Origin: Phycisphaerae bacterium
GTDB lineage: Bacteria > Planctomycetota > Phycisphaerae > Sedimentisphaerales > UBA12454
Reading direction: 5' to 3'
Assembly: GCA_041652575.1 (NCBI GenBank)
Contig: JBAZHC010000008.1
Span: 1 to 64,000 of the forward strand
Length of the DNA stretch: 64,000 nt
Part shown: positions 17,142 through 24,976 of the stretch, one piece after another
How the letters are laid out: each line of letters starts with the position of its first letter
How positions within the stretch are numbered: position 1 is the stretch's first letter
Translations under genes and position numbers: made by a program
Notes under the pieces: model-generated
The model's input: only the letters and a program-made list of their open reading frames with translations
Told to the model about the DNA's origin: nothing
Database searches by the model: none

Positions 17142-18241
17142 TGCGGAATTTTAAAGATTCAAAACGGATAGCGATAAAAATCGGCACTAATACGCTGAGT
17201 AAAGACGGAGCTGTTGACAGTCTGTTTATTCGTTCTATCGCCCGGCAGGTCGCCGAGCTTATCAAAGACGGCAGAGAAGTTGTCATTATAACGTCCGGCG
17301 CAATCGGAATGGGCGCAGGTCAACTAAAAATAACCGAAGCGGTTACCGGAGTACAAATGCGTCAGGCGTGCGCGGCGGTAGGCCAGCCTTTGCTTATGAC
17401 AGAATACAGAAAGGCGTTCGATAAATTCGGTCTTACATGCGCTCAGGTGCTTTTGACGGCGGAAGTGCTTAATAACCGTCAGACCTATCTGAACCTGAAA
17501 AATTCCATCGAAACACTTTTAAAGCTCGGCGTTGTGCCCATTCTTAATGAAAACGACTGCATAGCGACCGATGAAATCGGCACCGCGTTCGGCGATAACG
17601 ACAAATTAAGCGCACTTGTCGCAAGCAAGCTCGACGCCGATGTATTGATAATAATGAGCGATATTGACGCCCTTTACGACAAGGACCCGAAAAAATTCGA
17701 CGGCGCCAAACCCATAAAAGTCGTTTATGAAATCACGGATGAGATTTTGAAAAGTGCCGGCAGCAAAGGCAGCGCGTTTGCCACGGGCGGTATGAAGAGC
17801 AAACTCGAAGCCGCTAAAATAGCCGCTAACGCCGGCTGCCGAATTGTTCTCGGCAACGGCAGAACAAAAAATATCATAACAAAAATCATCGCCGGCGAGG
17901 ATATCGGCACGGTATTTATGCCGAAAAGGAAATTGAGCAATCGCCTGCGGTGGCTGTTAAATAGTACGGCAAAAGGAACAATCACGATAGATGACGGCGC
18001 GGTCGAGGCGATAAAGAAAAAGAAATCGTTATTGCCGAAAGGCGTTAAGACCGTAAGCGGTAATTTTGATATCGGCGATGTTGTAATGCTTAATGCAATC
18101 GCAAAAATGGTTACCAATTTCAGCAGTGATGAGCTAAAAAAAATAGCCGGCAGGCACAGCAGTCAGATAAGGGACATTCTCGGCCCTGATAAAAAAGACG
18201 TTATCGCGATACCGGAAAATATCGTTTTTCTTGATTACTGA
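17141..18241 (+). CDS. proB: glutamate 5-kinase
   Basis: ATP-dependent phosphorylation of glutamate, first step of proline synthesis and usually feedback-inhibited by proline. The 366 residues comprise an amino-acid-kinase domain (about 8-255, with IKIGTNTLSK, TSGAIGMGAG, NENDCIATDE and GTGGMKSKLEA-like FATGGMKSKLEAAK) and a C-terminal PUA domain (about 275-360). Overlaps the proA stop by one base. Confidence 0.97.
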   Translation: MRNFKDSKRIAIKIGTNTLSKDGAVDSLFIRSIARQVAELIKDGREVVIITSGAIGMGAGQLKITEAVTGVQMRQACAAVGQPLLMTEYRKAFDKFGLTCAQVLLTAEVLNNRQTYLNLKNSIETLLKLGVVPILNENDCIATDEIGTAFGDNDKLSALVASKLDADVLIIMSDIDALYDKDPKKFDGAKPIKVVYEITDEILKSAGSKGSAFATGGMKSKLEAAKIAANAGCRIVLGNGRTKNIITKIIAGEDIGTVFMPKRKLSNRLRWLLNSTAKGTITIDDGAVEAIKKKKSLLPKGVKTVSGNFDIGDVVMLNAIAKMVTNFSSDELKKIAGRHSSQIRDILGPDKKDVIAIPENIVFLDY

Positions 18242-18242
18242 G

Positions 18243-18270
18243 TTGACAAAAGGTCAAAGTTGTAAATAAT
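18243..18270 (+). promoter_or_regulatory. promoter of tRNA-Leu
   Basis: TTGACA (18243-18248), 16 nt, AATAAT (18265-18270), 12 bp before the tRNA. The -35 box begins just after the proB stop codon. Confidence 0.65.
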
Positions 18271-18282
18271 CCTTGTTTCTCG

Positions 18283-18366
18283 GCCGAAGTGGCGGAACTG
18301 GCAGACGCGCAGGATTCAAAATCCTGTCCTCGCAAGAGGGTGTGGGTTCAATTCCCACCTTCGGCA
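18283..18366 (+). tRNA. tRNA-Leu (anticodon CAA)
   Basis: An 84-nt class II tRNA with a long variable arm. The acceptor GCCGAAG pairs with CTTCGGC, discriminator A. The anticodon stem-loop AGGAT TCAAA ATCCT region gives anticodon CAA. The T-arm has GGTTCAATTCC. CCA is not encoded. Confidence 0.96.
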
Positions 18367-18466
18367 TTAACAACAGTTGCTTTATGCAGTTGCGCCAGTC
18401 CTCGAACCGCAAAAAAATACTTCCAGCAGAAAAACGGCTGTACAATGACAGAGGCGGATGGAAATT

Positions 18467-19012
18467 ATGAACTTTTTAGAACTGGTAAATAAACGATACA
18501 GCGTAAGAAATTACAGTCAAACCCCTGTTGTCCGTGAAACTATCGCCAAATGTATCGAGGCCGCAAGGCTCGCACCGTCGGCCTGCAACTCTCAGCCATG
18601 GAAATTTATCGTAGTCGATGAGCCCGGCCTTAAAATTGATGTCGCCAAAGCCGCATTTGAAGGGGTATTAAACGTTAATCATTTCGCGTTTAAAGCTCCT
18701 GTTCTGATTTTAATCGTTTCTCAGCGTCAAAAATTGCTCGCAAAGATTGGAAGCATAGTCAAGAGAAAGAATTTCAGTCTGATGGATATAGGCATTGCGG
18801 CAGAGCATTTCTGTCTTGAGGCCGCCGAGCAAGGCATTGGAACGTGCATACTTGGCTGGTTCAATGAAAAAAAAGTTAAGAAAACACTCGGCATCCCAAA
18901 AAATAAAAGATTAGAACTTATAATTTCCGCCGGTCTGTCCGCTGATGAAAAAGTGCCGGGCAAAATACGAAAAAAACCTGAAGAAATCACGTCTTACAAT
19001 AAATATTTATAA
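18467..19012 (+). CDS. nitroreductase-family flavoprotein
   Basis: An FMN-dependent oxidoreductase fold, about 181 residues; substrate unknown. Family signatures are RYSVRNYSQTPV near the start (FMN phosphate binding), ARLAPSACNSQPWKFIVV, and GIAAEHFCLEAAEQGIGTCILGWF. A start three codons upstream (18458) is equally possible; neither has a strong ribosome site. It is monocistronic after tRNA-Leu and converges with the next gene. Confidence 0.9.
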   Translation: MNFLELVNKRYSVRNYSQTPVVRETIAKCIEAARLAPSACNSQPWKFIVVDEPGLKIDVAKAAFEGVLNVNHFAFKAPVLILIVSQRQKLLAKIGSIVKRKNFSLMDIGIAAEHFCLEAAEQGIGTCILGWFNEKKVKKTLGIPKNKRLELIISAGLSADEKVPGKIRKKPEEITSYNKYL

Positions 19013-19073
19013 CTTTAAAATTGACGAAGTAAAACCCAAGAGTATTTCTGAAAATATCATTACTTCAAAAACA

Positions 19074-19109
19074 AGATTGCTTCGCCCCAAAGGGACTCAC
19101 AATGACGAG
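19074..19109. repeat. degenerate dispersed-repeat-like segment
   Basis: The segment runs from GATTGCTTCG to CAATGACGAG. These are the two ends of a short repeat common in intergenic DNA of many bacteria. The centre is degenerate, so it looks like a decayed copy. It sits between two convergent genes. This is a resemblance only; one copy is visible in the window. Confidence 0.35.
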
Positions 19110-19163
19110 GTGCCCCCGCTGCCGGTTTAATTCCAACTCTCGTTATTAAAAAAATGGTTCAGC

Positions 19164-19994
19164 TTAATGGTTCGGGTCTTTCGGCAATACATAATACCGC
19201 GGACGATATCTATTCCCCCGCCATAAATTCGTCATATCATCTTCGACCCTCAGCAGCCGCTGTTCGAGAAGTTTTGCAGCCACTTCGATGCTGTTCATTT
19301 TTTTGTTCAGCGCCTTATATCCCCCTATTGCAACTGTATTATTGGCAAGTTCACGACGGATGGCTTCGATATTGTTCGAACTTTCGGTAATCTGTTCCTG
19401 CATTTGCTGCAGGCGGGCATCGAGCGTCGAGAGCAGTTCCATGTTTCTCATTTCTGAGCGGGCTTTAGCCTGCTGTGCCCATTTTTCCATATCTGTTTTT
19501 ATCAGGCTGATTTTTTCATCGAGTTCCATAACAAGCTTATGCTCCGGCCCAAGGGCGCCTTCCGCGACGGCTCTGGCGTTCTCAAAACATCGTATCGCCT
19601 GTATAAACTCATCGGGGTCATCCTGAAAATCCCAGACTTTCTGCTCAAAATATTTTCCTGTATCCCGCCAGTAATCCAGTTCAGAAACAGTTTTATTGAT
19701 AATCGACTTTTTGTCTATGTCATTTTTGGAATATGTCGATAACAGTATCTTACTGCCTTTAATTTCAGAGATTTCGATATTAAACGGGTCCTCGTTCACA
19801 ATTTCCCCGCTAACCCTTCTGCCGTCAGTCAGATTAAACGAAACAAGCTGGACCTTCTCGATGGGTTTTCTTCGGACCGACGATAAGTTGGTATCTGTTT
19901 GAGCGAAAATATGCGTCGGCAAAATAAGGATTAAATTTAAGACGATAAAAGCGGGTATGATACTAACAGAACTTTTTTTATTCGCGGGAATCAT
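19164..19994 (-). CDS. exported coiled-coil protein, function unknown
   Basis: The start at 19994 is chosen because GGGAGG lies 8 nt before the ATG; a longer frame to 20069 has none. The 276 residues begin with a signal-like segment (IIPAFIVLNLILILPTHIFAQ). A small beta region follows (VQLVSFNLTDGRRVSGEIVNEDPFNIEIS), then a helical region and a long coiled coil (about 150-255). The C-terminus is Arg/Tyr-rich. The early part resembles domains seen in planctomycete proteins that sense or bind envelope components, but I cannot name it. Confidence 0.75.
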   Translation of the reverse strand: MIPANKKSSVSIIPAFIVLNLILILPTHIFAQTDTNLSSVRRKPIEKVQLVSFNLTDGRRVSGEIVNEDPFNIEISEIKGSKILLSTYSKNDIDKKSIINKTVSELDYWRDTGKYFEQKVWDFQDDPDEFIQAIRCFENARAVAEGALGPEHKLVMELDEKISLIKTDMEKWAQQAKARSEMRNMELLSTLDARLQQMQEQITESSNNIEAIRRELANNTVAIGGYKALNKKMNSIEVAAKLLEQRLLRVEDDMTNLWRGNRYRPRYYVLPKDPNH

Positions 19995-20152
19995 TTGAAA
20001 GCCTCCCTGTAAAAAGTTTTTAATATATACAATATTATAGGTTTGAGACAAAGCGATTACAAGCCTCAAATTTTACAATGCGGCACAGACGGCTTGACTT
20101 GCAGGGAAAAGATTATTGAATGTCGGGGGAAAATTAAAGCCTGATATTTGGG

Positions 20153-20854
20153 TTATTCCTCTTTTTTCTGTTTGATTACGCCCAGTTCAGCCAGTGCGTT
20201 ATAAGCAGCATTCTGCTGCGCTTCTTTTTTCGTATTTCCCCAGGCGCTGGAATAGCGTTTACTGTCTACAACAACGGCACTTTCGAAGCATTTGTTATGG
20301 TCGGGGCCTTTTTCATCGAGAATTTCATAAGTAACCGTACTGTCAAGATGCTGCTGGGCGTACTGCTGAAGAAGCGATTTGAAATTTTCCTGATGTTCGT
20401 CGGCATCGGCCTGTTCGATAAGCGGACCGAAAATCCTCATAATGAAATCCTTTGCCGAGGCAAAACCTCCGTCGATATATATCGCCGCTATTAAAGCTTC
20501 GAGGGTGCCGGCCGCGACCGAGCCTTTCAGCGACCTGCTTTTCTCCATGCCCGGCCCCACATTAAGCAGGCCGTCGATTTCCAGTTGATTGGCAAGAAGC
20601 GAACAGGTCTTGCGGGAAACAAGTTTGCTCTTTATTTTCGTAAGGTCTCCCTCAAGATAGGCTGGGAATCTTTCGAAAAGAGCCTGGCAGATTGTCAGTC
20701 CGAGAACAGAATCGCCGAGAAATTCGAGTCTTTCATTGCTGTCGAGCTTGCCGGAGGCAGCCGAAGAATGAGTAAGGGCTTTTTGCAGAAGGATATGGTC
20801 GGAAAATTTATATTGAAGTGCTTTTTCAATTCGCTGCACAATTTGCTTGTCCAT
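20153..20854 (-). CDS. rnc: ribonuclease III
   Basis: Double-stranded-RNA endonuclease used in rRNA and mRNA processing. The 233 residues have the catalytic signature NERLEFLGDSVLGL at 40-53, the second metal-binding region (TLEALIAAIYIDGG), and a C-terminal double-stranded RNA-binding domain (about 155-225, ending in TKKEAQQNAAYNALAELG). It is relevant here because the four-helix-bundle elements in this window could form long RNA stems. Confidence 0.97.
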   Translation of the reverse strand: MDKQIVQRIEKALQYKFSDHILLQKALTHSSAASGKLDSNERLEFLGDSVLGLTICQALFERFPAYLEGDLTKIKSKLVSRKTCSLLANQLEIDGLLNVGPGMEKSRSLKGSVAAGTLEALIAAIYIDGGFASAKDFIMRIFGPLIEQADADEHQENFKSLLQQYAQQHLDSTVTYEILDEKGPDHNKCFESAVVVDSKRYSSAWGNTKKEAQQNAAYNALAELGVIKQKKEE

Positions 20855-20937
20855 AAATACTTCCTGTTACGCTCAATGCGGCTTTCGATACCGAGGCGTG
20901 ATATTAGCATTTTGTGCCATAGATGTCAACCGCGGAC

Positions 20938-21273
20938 CTATGAAGTTAATTGCAGACCGGCAAGGGCGATAAACCTGTCCTCGACAAATTCGAAGACTTT
21001 ATCCAGACCGGTAATAGCGAAAATACCTCTGGTCTTTTGACTCGTGCCGCAAAGGACAAATTGCTGATTGTTGTCGTCAAGAATTTTTTGAAGCCTGAGC
21101 AGTTGGGCAAGACTGGAAGAGGTTACAATGTCCACCTCTGAAAAATCTATTACCACGCTGCAGTTTTTCCGATGGCGAACCACATCCGTTACGGCCTTAA
21201 GTTCATCACACATATCCGGCTCCGGTGCGATATCAACCAGTATTACATTTTCAGACCAATCCTGAATTCCCAT
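20938..21273 (-). CDS. STAS-domain protein (anti-sigma factor antagonist type)
   Basis: A single-domain STAS protein of 111 residues. The phosphorylatable serine region is visible in VDIVTSSSLAQLLRLQKIL, followed by FVLCGTSQKTRGIFAITGLDKVFEF, the usual end of the fold. Such proteins bind anti-sigma kinases or act in phospho-relay switches. No RsbW-type kinase is adjacent. AAGGAG precedes the ATG. Confidence 0.9.
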   Translation of the reverse strand: MGIQDWSENVILVDIAPEPDMCDELKAVTDVVRHRKNCSVVIDFSEVDIVTSSSLAQLLRLQKILDDNNQQFVLCGTSQKTRGIFAITGLDKVFEFVEDRFIALAGLQLTS

Positions 21274-21509
21274 CTCAATTCTCCTTTATTCCGAGTTTCG
21301 TCATATCCATTTTATCGGCAGTCATTAAGGTAAGATTAACAAAAATAACTATAACCGCTGTTACAATAATAAAAGCTGTTTTTCACTCAATAAACGACTA
21401 TCTTATAGGTCCTGCAAAGGTCTGCGGCAGTCAAACCAAAGCCGGCGATTGACAAAAACAAAATTATAAGTAGTCTTAAATCGTTAAATTTATTCTTAAA
21501 AGAGCGATT

Positions 21510-22136
21510 TTGGATTCATCCGTCAAAAAAGATGTATTTGCCGAGATAAAAACCGGAGCGGTAATTGTCGCTCATCCGGATGATGAAACTCTATGGGCAG
21601 GCGGCACCATACTGATGCATCCTGAAATTAACTGGACGATAATGACGTTATGCAGAAAATCCGACCCGGACAGGGCGCCCAAATTTCTTAAGGTCGCAAA
21701 TATCCTCGGAGCCAAAGGCTTTATGGCAGACCTCGACGATGGCCCCGACCAGAAACCTCTGGAACAATCCGATATTCAGCGTACAATCTTAAATACCCTG
21801 CCGGTAAGAAGTTTTGATGTTATTATGACCCATAATCCCAAAGGCGAATATACAAGACATCTGCGGCATGAGGAAGTTTCGCAGGCGGTTTCAGGCCTTT
21901 TCAAAAAACAGGACCTGAAAGCTGGAAAACTGTTGTTTTTCGCTTATGAGGACGGCGGGAAAAAATATCCGCCGCGGCCCCGAAAAGATGCTGATATTGT
22001 GATTAATCTGCCGAAAAACATTTGGCAAAAGAAAAAAGATATTATAATTAACAGTTATGGTTTTTCACCCGATAGTTTCGAAGCGACGGCTGCTTCGGAT
22101 GTCGAGGCGTACCAAATATTGAAGAATGAAGATTGA
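21510..22136 (+). CDS. PIG-L / LmbE-family deacetylase
   Basis: A zinc-dependent N-deacetylase fold that acts on GlcNAc-type or similar substrates. The 208 residues show the metal motif HPDDE at 22-26 and a second His-rich region THNPKGEYTRHLRHEE. The TTG start has only a weak ribosome site. The last residues (ILKNED) and the stop codon are encoded by the heptad array of the downstream element, so the native C-terminus may have been altered. Confidence 0.9.
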   Translation: MDSSVKKDVFAEIKTGAVIVAHPDDETLWAGGTILMHPEINWTIMTLCRKSDPDRAPKFLKVANILGAKGFMADLDDGPDQKPLEQSDIQRTILNTLPVRSFDVIMTHNPKGEYTRHLRHEEVSQAVSGLFKKQDLKAGKLLFFAYEDGGKKYPPRPRKDADIVINLPKNIWQKKKDIIINSYGFSPDSFEATAASDVEAYQILKNED

Positions 22137-22155
22137 AAATTGAAGATTGAAGATT
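22119..22155 (+). repeat. left heptad array of first IVP element
   Basis: Five units (GAAGAAT, GAAGATT, GAAAATT, GAAGATT, GAAGATT) occupy 22121-22155, preceded by TT. It overlaps the last codons and the stop of the PIG-L gene. Confidence 0.9.
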
Positions 22156-22169
22156 AGGAAGTTGTAGAT

Positions 22170-22541
22170 ATGAACGAAATTAGTAAATACAAACAAATAG
22201 AAAAACGAACAACTGATTTCGCCCATCGGTGCGTAAAACTTGCGATTGCCCTGGAAGGAACAAGGCTGGGTAATCACATATCAGGGCAATTAATAAGATG
22301 TTCCACATCAGTAGCGGCAAACTATCGTGCTTGTAATCTCGCCCAGACGAAAGCAAGTTTTGCTGCCAAATTGAGCATTGTACTTGAGGAAACAGATGAA
22401 TCGATTTTCTGGATGGATTTTTCATTAGAAGAAAAATTAATACAAAAATCCAAGATAAGATTATTAGTTGAAGAAGCGAATGAACTAAAAGCAATATTTT
22501 TCGCATCTCGTAAGACATTGAATTCACAAAGAAAACGGTGA
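22170..22541 (+). CDS. four-helix-bundle protein (23S rRNA intervening sequence family)
   Basis: A 123-residue helical protein of the S23 / IVP family. The signature is RCSTSVAANYRACNLAQTK, then SFAAKLSIVLEETDESIFW, then a C-terminal helix LLVEEANELKAIFFASRKTL. The family forms homomultimeric four-helix bundles; members are encoded in 23S rRNA intervening sequences of Leptospira and Coxiella and are related to the Avd protein of diversity-generating retroelements. The biochemical role is unknown. AGGAAG lies 8 nt before the ATG. It sits alone between the PIG-L gene and a glycosyltransferase operon, enclosed by inverted heptad arrays. Confidence 0.92.
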   Translation: MNEISKYKQIEKRTTDFAHRCVKLAIALEGTRLGNHISGQLIRCSTSVAANYRACNLAQTKASFAAKLSIVLEETDESIFWMDFSLEEKLIQKSKIRLLVEEANELKAIFFASRKTLNSQRKR

Positions 22542-22564
22542 TATTTATGAAGTTTTTAATTGTA

Positions 22565-22595
22565 AAATCTTCAATCTTAAATCTTCAATTTTCAA
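22565..22595 (-). repeat. right heptad array of first IVP element
   Basis: On the minus strand the units are GAAAATT, GAAGATT, TAAGATT, GAAGATT. The 31-bp array is the exact reverse complement of 10891-10921. It can pair with the left array over most of its length. Confidence 0.9.
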
Positions 22596-22649
22596 TTTTT
22601 TATGTTTATACTGCTATAAGGTTTTGATTTTTTTACAGGAGTCTGACAA

Positions 22650-23792
22650 GTGAAAGTACTCGTTCTTTATGATTATCCGCCTTCTCCGGGCGGGCTGGCG
22701 ACACAGGGAGATTTGCTTTACAGAGGTCTTAAAGAAATGGGCGTCGATACTTACGCGGTAAACTTCGAATCCGCGCAGGAAAAAGAATGGTACTACCGCT
22801 GGTTCGAGCCTGACGTTGTAGTGGGCATCGGTTACTGGGGACATACTCCTCATCTTGTTATGCATCCGCAGCGTTATGGTGTTACGCCGGTTCCCTGGCT
22901 CGTGGCTGACGGGTATATCGCCAATTACAGGGAAATTCTCGAAGCACTGCCTTTGATACTCGTAACATCCGAATGGGTGAAAAAGGTTTACATCCGCGAC
23001 GGCCTGAGCGGCAAAAATATCGAGGTTTTGCCGGTCGGCTGCGACACAGATTCGTTTTGTCCGCGAGACAGGCACGACCAAAAAATAAGCACTGTCCGCG
23101 AGGCACTGGGCGTCGCCGAAGAAGACCTGATGATACTTACTATCGGCGGCGATGCCGCTTCGAAAGGTGCACAGGAAGTTATGAAGGCACTTGCATTGAT
23201 TGACAACAAGGCCCCGGCGTGGAAATATGTCTGCAAGGTCTGGCCGCAGCCGAGAACCGAACATCAGAATCTTCTGGATTTGCAGCTTGCCACACAGTTG
23301 GGAATTGAAAAGAACGTGATTTATACCACAAACAGAATTTCAAGAAATTTTATGCCGTATTTAATTGAAGCCTGCGATATTTACGCAGCACCGAGCCGGC
23401 TTGAAGGTTACGGAATGATTCAGGTCGAAGCCAACGCCTGCGGCAAGCCGGTTATCAGTATCAATGCAATGGGACTTCTCGATACGATGATTCAGGGCAA
23501 AACGGCGTTTCTGGCTGACGTTGAACAGGAAATAACCATAAAAGAAACAACCGTCGGCACAGAATCAGGTTTTGAGCCGAACAGCAAAATTATATTCAAG
23601 GAGCCTCGAGTAGTTGACTACCGTGCAAGTATACAAGACATTGCAAAGTATCTTCTTGAGCTTATGAACAATCCCGAACTGCGAAAAACAATGGGCGAGA
23701 ACGGGCGTAAAAGAGCAGTTGAAAATTTCGACTATAAATTAGTCGCGAAAAAATTTGTAAATATTGTTTCCAAAAGGCTCGGCATTAAATAA
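22650..23792 (+). CDS. GT4-family glycosyltransferase
   Basis: A retaining GT-B glycosyltransferase of 380 residues. The N-terminal domain starts MKVLVLYDYPPSPGGLA. The C-terminal nucleotide-sugar domain has the family signature APSRLEGYGMIQVEANACGKPVI with the expected Glu-rich EX7E motif. The GTG start follows AGGAG. The stop TAA overlaps the ATG of the next gene (TAATG), so it is translationally coupled to the glycosidase gene. Acceptor and donor are unknown. Confidence 0.9.
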   Translation: MKVLVLYDYPPSPGGLATQGDLLYRGLKEMGVDTYAVNFESAQEKEWYYRWFEPDVVVGIGYWGHTPHLVMHPQRYGVTPVPWLVADGYIANYREILEALPLILVTSEWVKKVYIRDGLSGKNIEVLPVGCDTDSFCPRDRHDQKISTVREALGVAEEDLMILTIGGDAASKGAQEVMKALALIDNKAPAWKYVCKVWPQPRTEHQNLLDLQLATQLGIEKNVIYTTNRISRNFMPYLIEACDIYAAPSRLEGYGMIQVEANACGKPVISINAMGLLDTMIQGKTAFLADVEQEITIKETTVGTESGFEPNSKIIFKEPRVVDYRASIQDIAKYLLELMNNPELRKTMGENGRKRAVENFDYKLVAKKFVNIVSKRLGIK

Positions 23793-24976
23793 TGGAAAAA
23801 AAAGACCAAAAGCTAATCTCGGCGGCCAAAGAAGCGGCATTAAAAGTTTTGCTGCATAACAACCACGGTCCGTATTACGGTCTGCCGCGAACCGCCGGCT
23901 GGGGTTATCCTGAGTCTTATACACGCGATATGATGATTTGTTCACTTGGCGTTTTGGCAAGCGGGCAGGAGAAACTTTTAAAAACACTCAAACGTGTGCT
24001 CGAAAAGCTCGCCCAGAACCAAACTCAGCGGGGCCATATCCCGTCACTGGTTCACGACAAAGAAGACCGCGGAGCAAGCGACACTACGCCGCTGTTTCTT
24101 ATGGCTGTCGCTTTATACCGAAAAGCGACCGGCGATGAACCTTTCCTTGAAGAAGCCGTCCAAAAATCTCTCACGTGGATGGAATATCAGAGCCCCTCAG
24201 ACAGACTCATCACCGCACAATTGCCGACAAGCGACTGGCGAGACGAACAATGGGTGCTCGGATACGGTCTTTATGTTAATACCATCGTCTATACTTACTT
24301 AAAACTCTTAGGCTTTGATGAGAAGGCAAGTCGAGTTCAGGAAGAAATGGGGAGATTTGCTATAATGAGCGAACGTCAGCATCGGCACGTCCACGAAGGT
24401 CTTGTTCTGAAACACAAGCCGTATTATGCCTTCTGGTCTTACAAGGTGCACAAAAGCGAACGTTTTGATTTGCTCGGCAACAGCCTGGCGATTCTTTCCG
24501 GCATAGCATCGAAAACAAGAGCGAAAGAAATTGTAATATGGATAGAAACCGAATGTAAAAATTTGAGGGCCAACGAAGACCTCGCGGTGGATTTGCCGCC
24601 GAATTTCTTTCCATATACCCGGCCGGGCGACCCTGACTGGATGAAGCGGTATGAAAAATATAACCAGCCGGGCGAATATCATAACGGCGGAATCTGGCCG
24701 TTCATCTGTGGTTTTTATATTGCCGCTCTTGTCGCGGCAGGCAGATACAGGCTCGCAGAGAAAAAACTTGTGGCTCTTACCAATTTAATCAGGCAAACGA
24801 GAGTGGCCGAGGTTGAATTTGGTTTTAACGAATGGCACAGGGCGCAGGACGGCAAAGCCTGCGGCGAAGACTGGCAAAGCTGGTCGGCCGCGATGTATTT
24901 TTATGCCGCCTGCTGCGTCGAACAAAGAAAAACTCCGTTCTTTGACGAAATAAGAAAGGTAAATCATGCCGTATAA
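23792..24976 (+). CDS. six-hairpin glycosidase (GH100 / amylo-1,6-glucosidase-like)
   Basis: A 394-residue alpha/alpha-barrel protein without a signal peptide. Recognisable stretches are GYPESYTRDMMICSLGVL, SDTTPLFLMAVALY, QLPTSDWRDEQWVLGYGLY and NGGIWPFICGFYIAALV, like those in GH100 invertases and debranching-type glucosidases; the Asp residues in TRDMM and SDWRDEQ are catalytic candidates. It is coupled to glycosyltransferases on both sides (1-nt and 11-nt overlaps), so it probably trims or makes the same cytosolic glycan or disaccharide. Exact substrate is not clear. Confidence 0.8.
   Translation: MEKKDQKLISAAKEAALKVLLHNNHGPYYGLPRTAGWGYPESYTRDMMICSLGVLASGQEKLLKTLKRVLEKLAQNQTQRGHIPSLVHDKEDRGASDTTPLFLMAVALYRKATGDEPFLEEAVQKSLTWMEYQSPSDRLITAQLPTSDWRDEQWVLGYGLYVNTIVYTYLKLLGFDEKASRVQEEMGRFAIMSERQHRHVHEGLVLKHKPYYAFWSYKVHKSERFDLLGNSLAILSGIASKTRAKEIVIWIETECKNLRANEDLAVDLPPNFFPYTRPGDPDWMKRYEKYNQPGEYHNGGIWPFICGFYIAALVAAGRYRLAEKKLVALTNLIRQTRVAEVEFGFNEWHRAQDGKACGEDWQSWSAAMYFYAACCVEQRKTPFFDEIRKVNHAV

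Larger units (their letters stand above)
22119..22595 (+). mobile_element. candidate IVP element: four-helix-bundle gene between inverted heptad arrays
   Basis: A 477-bp unit made of a left array (22119-22155), one gene (22170-22541) and a right array (22565-22595). The arrays are inverted copies of the same 7-nt unit GAAGATT. The gene belongs to the family found inside 23S rRNA intervening sequences. The right array matches the solo array at 10891-10921 exactly. Mobility is inferred, not shown; there is no transposase and no clear target duplication. Confidence 0.55.

Noticed and set aside
22119..22595. Heptad arrays as a CRISPR array
   Set aside because: Units are 7 nt with no spacers, they are inverted on either side of a gene, and there are no cas genes.
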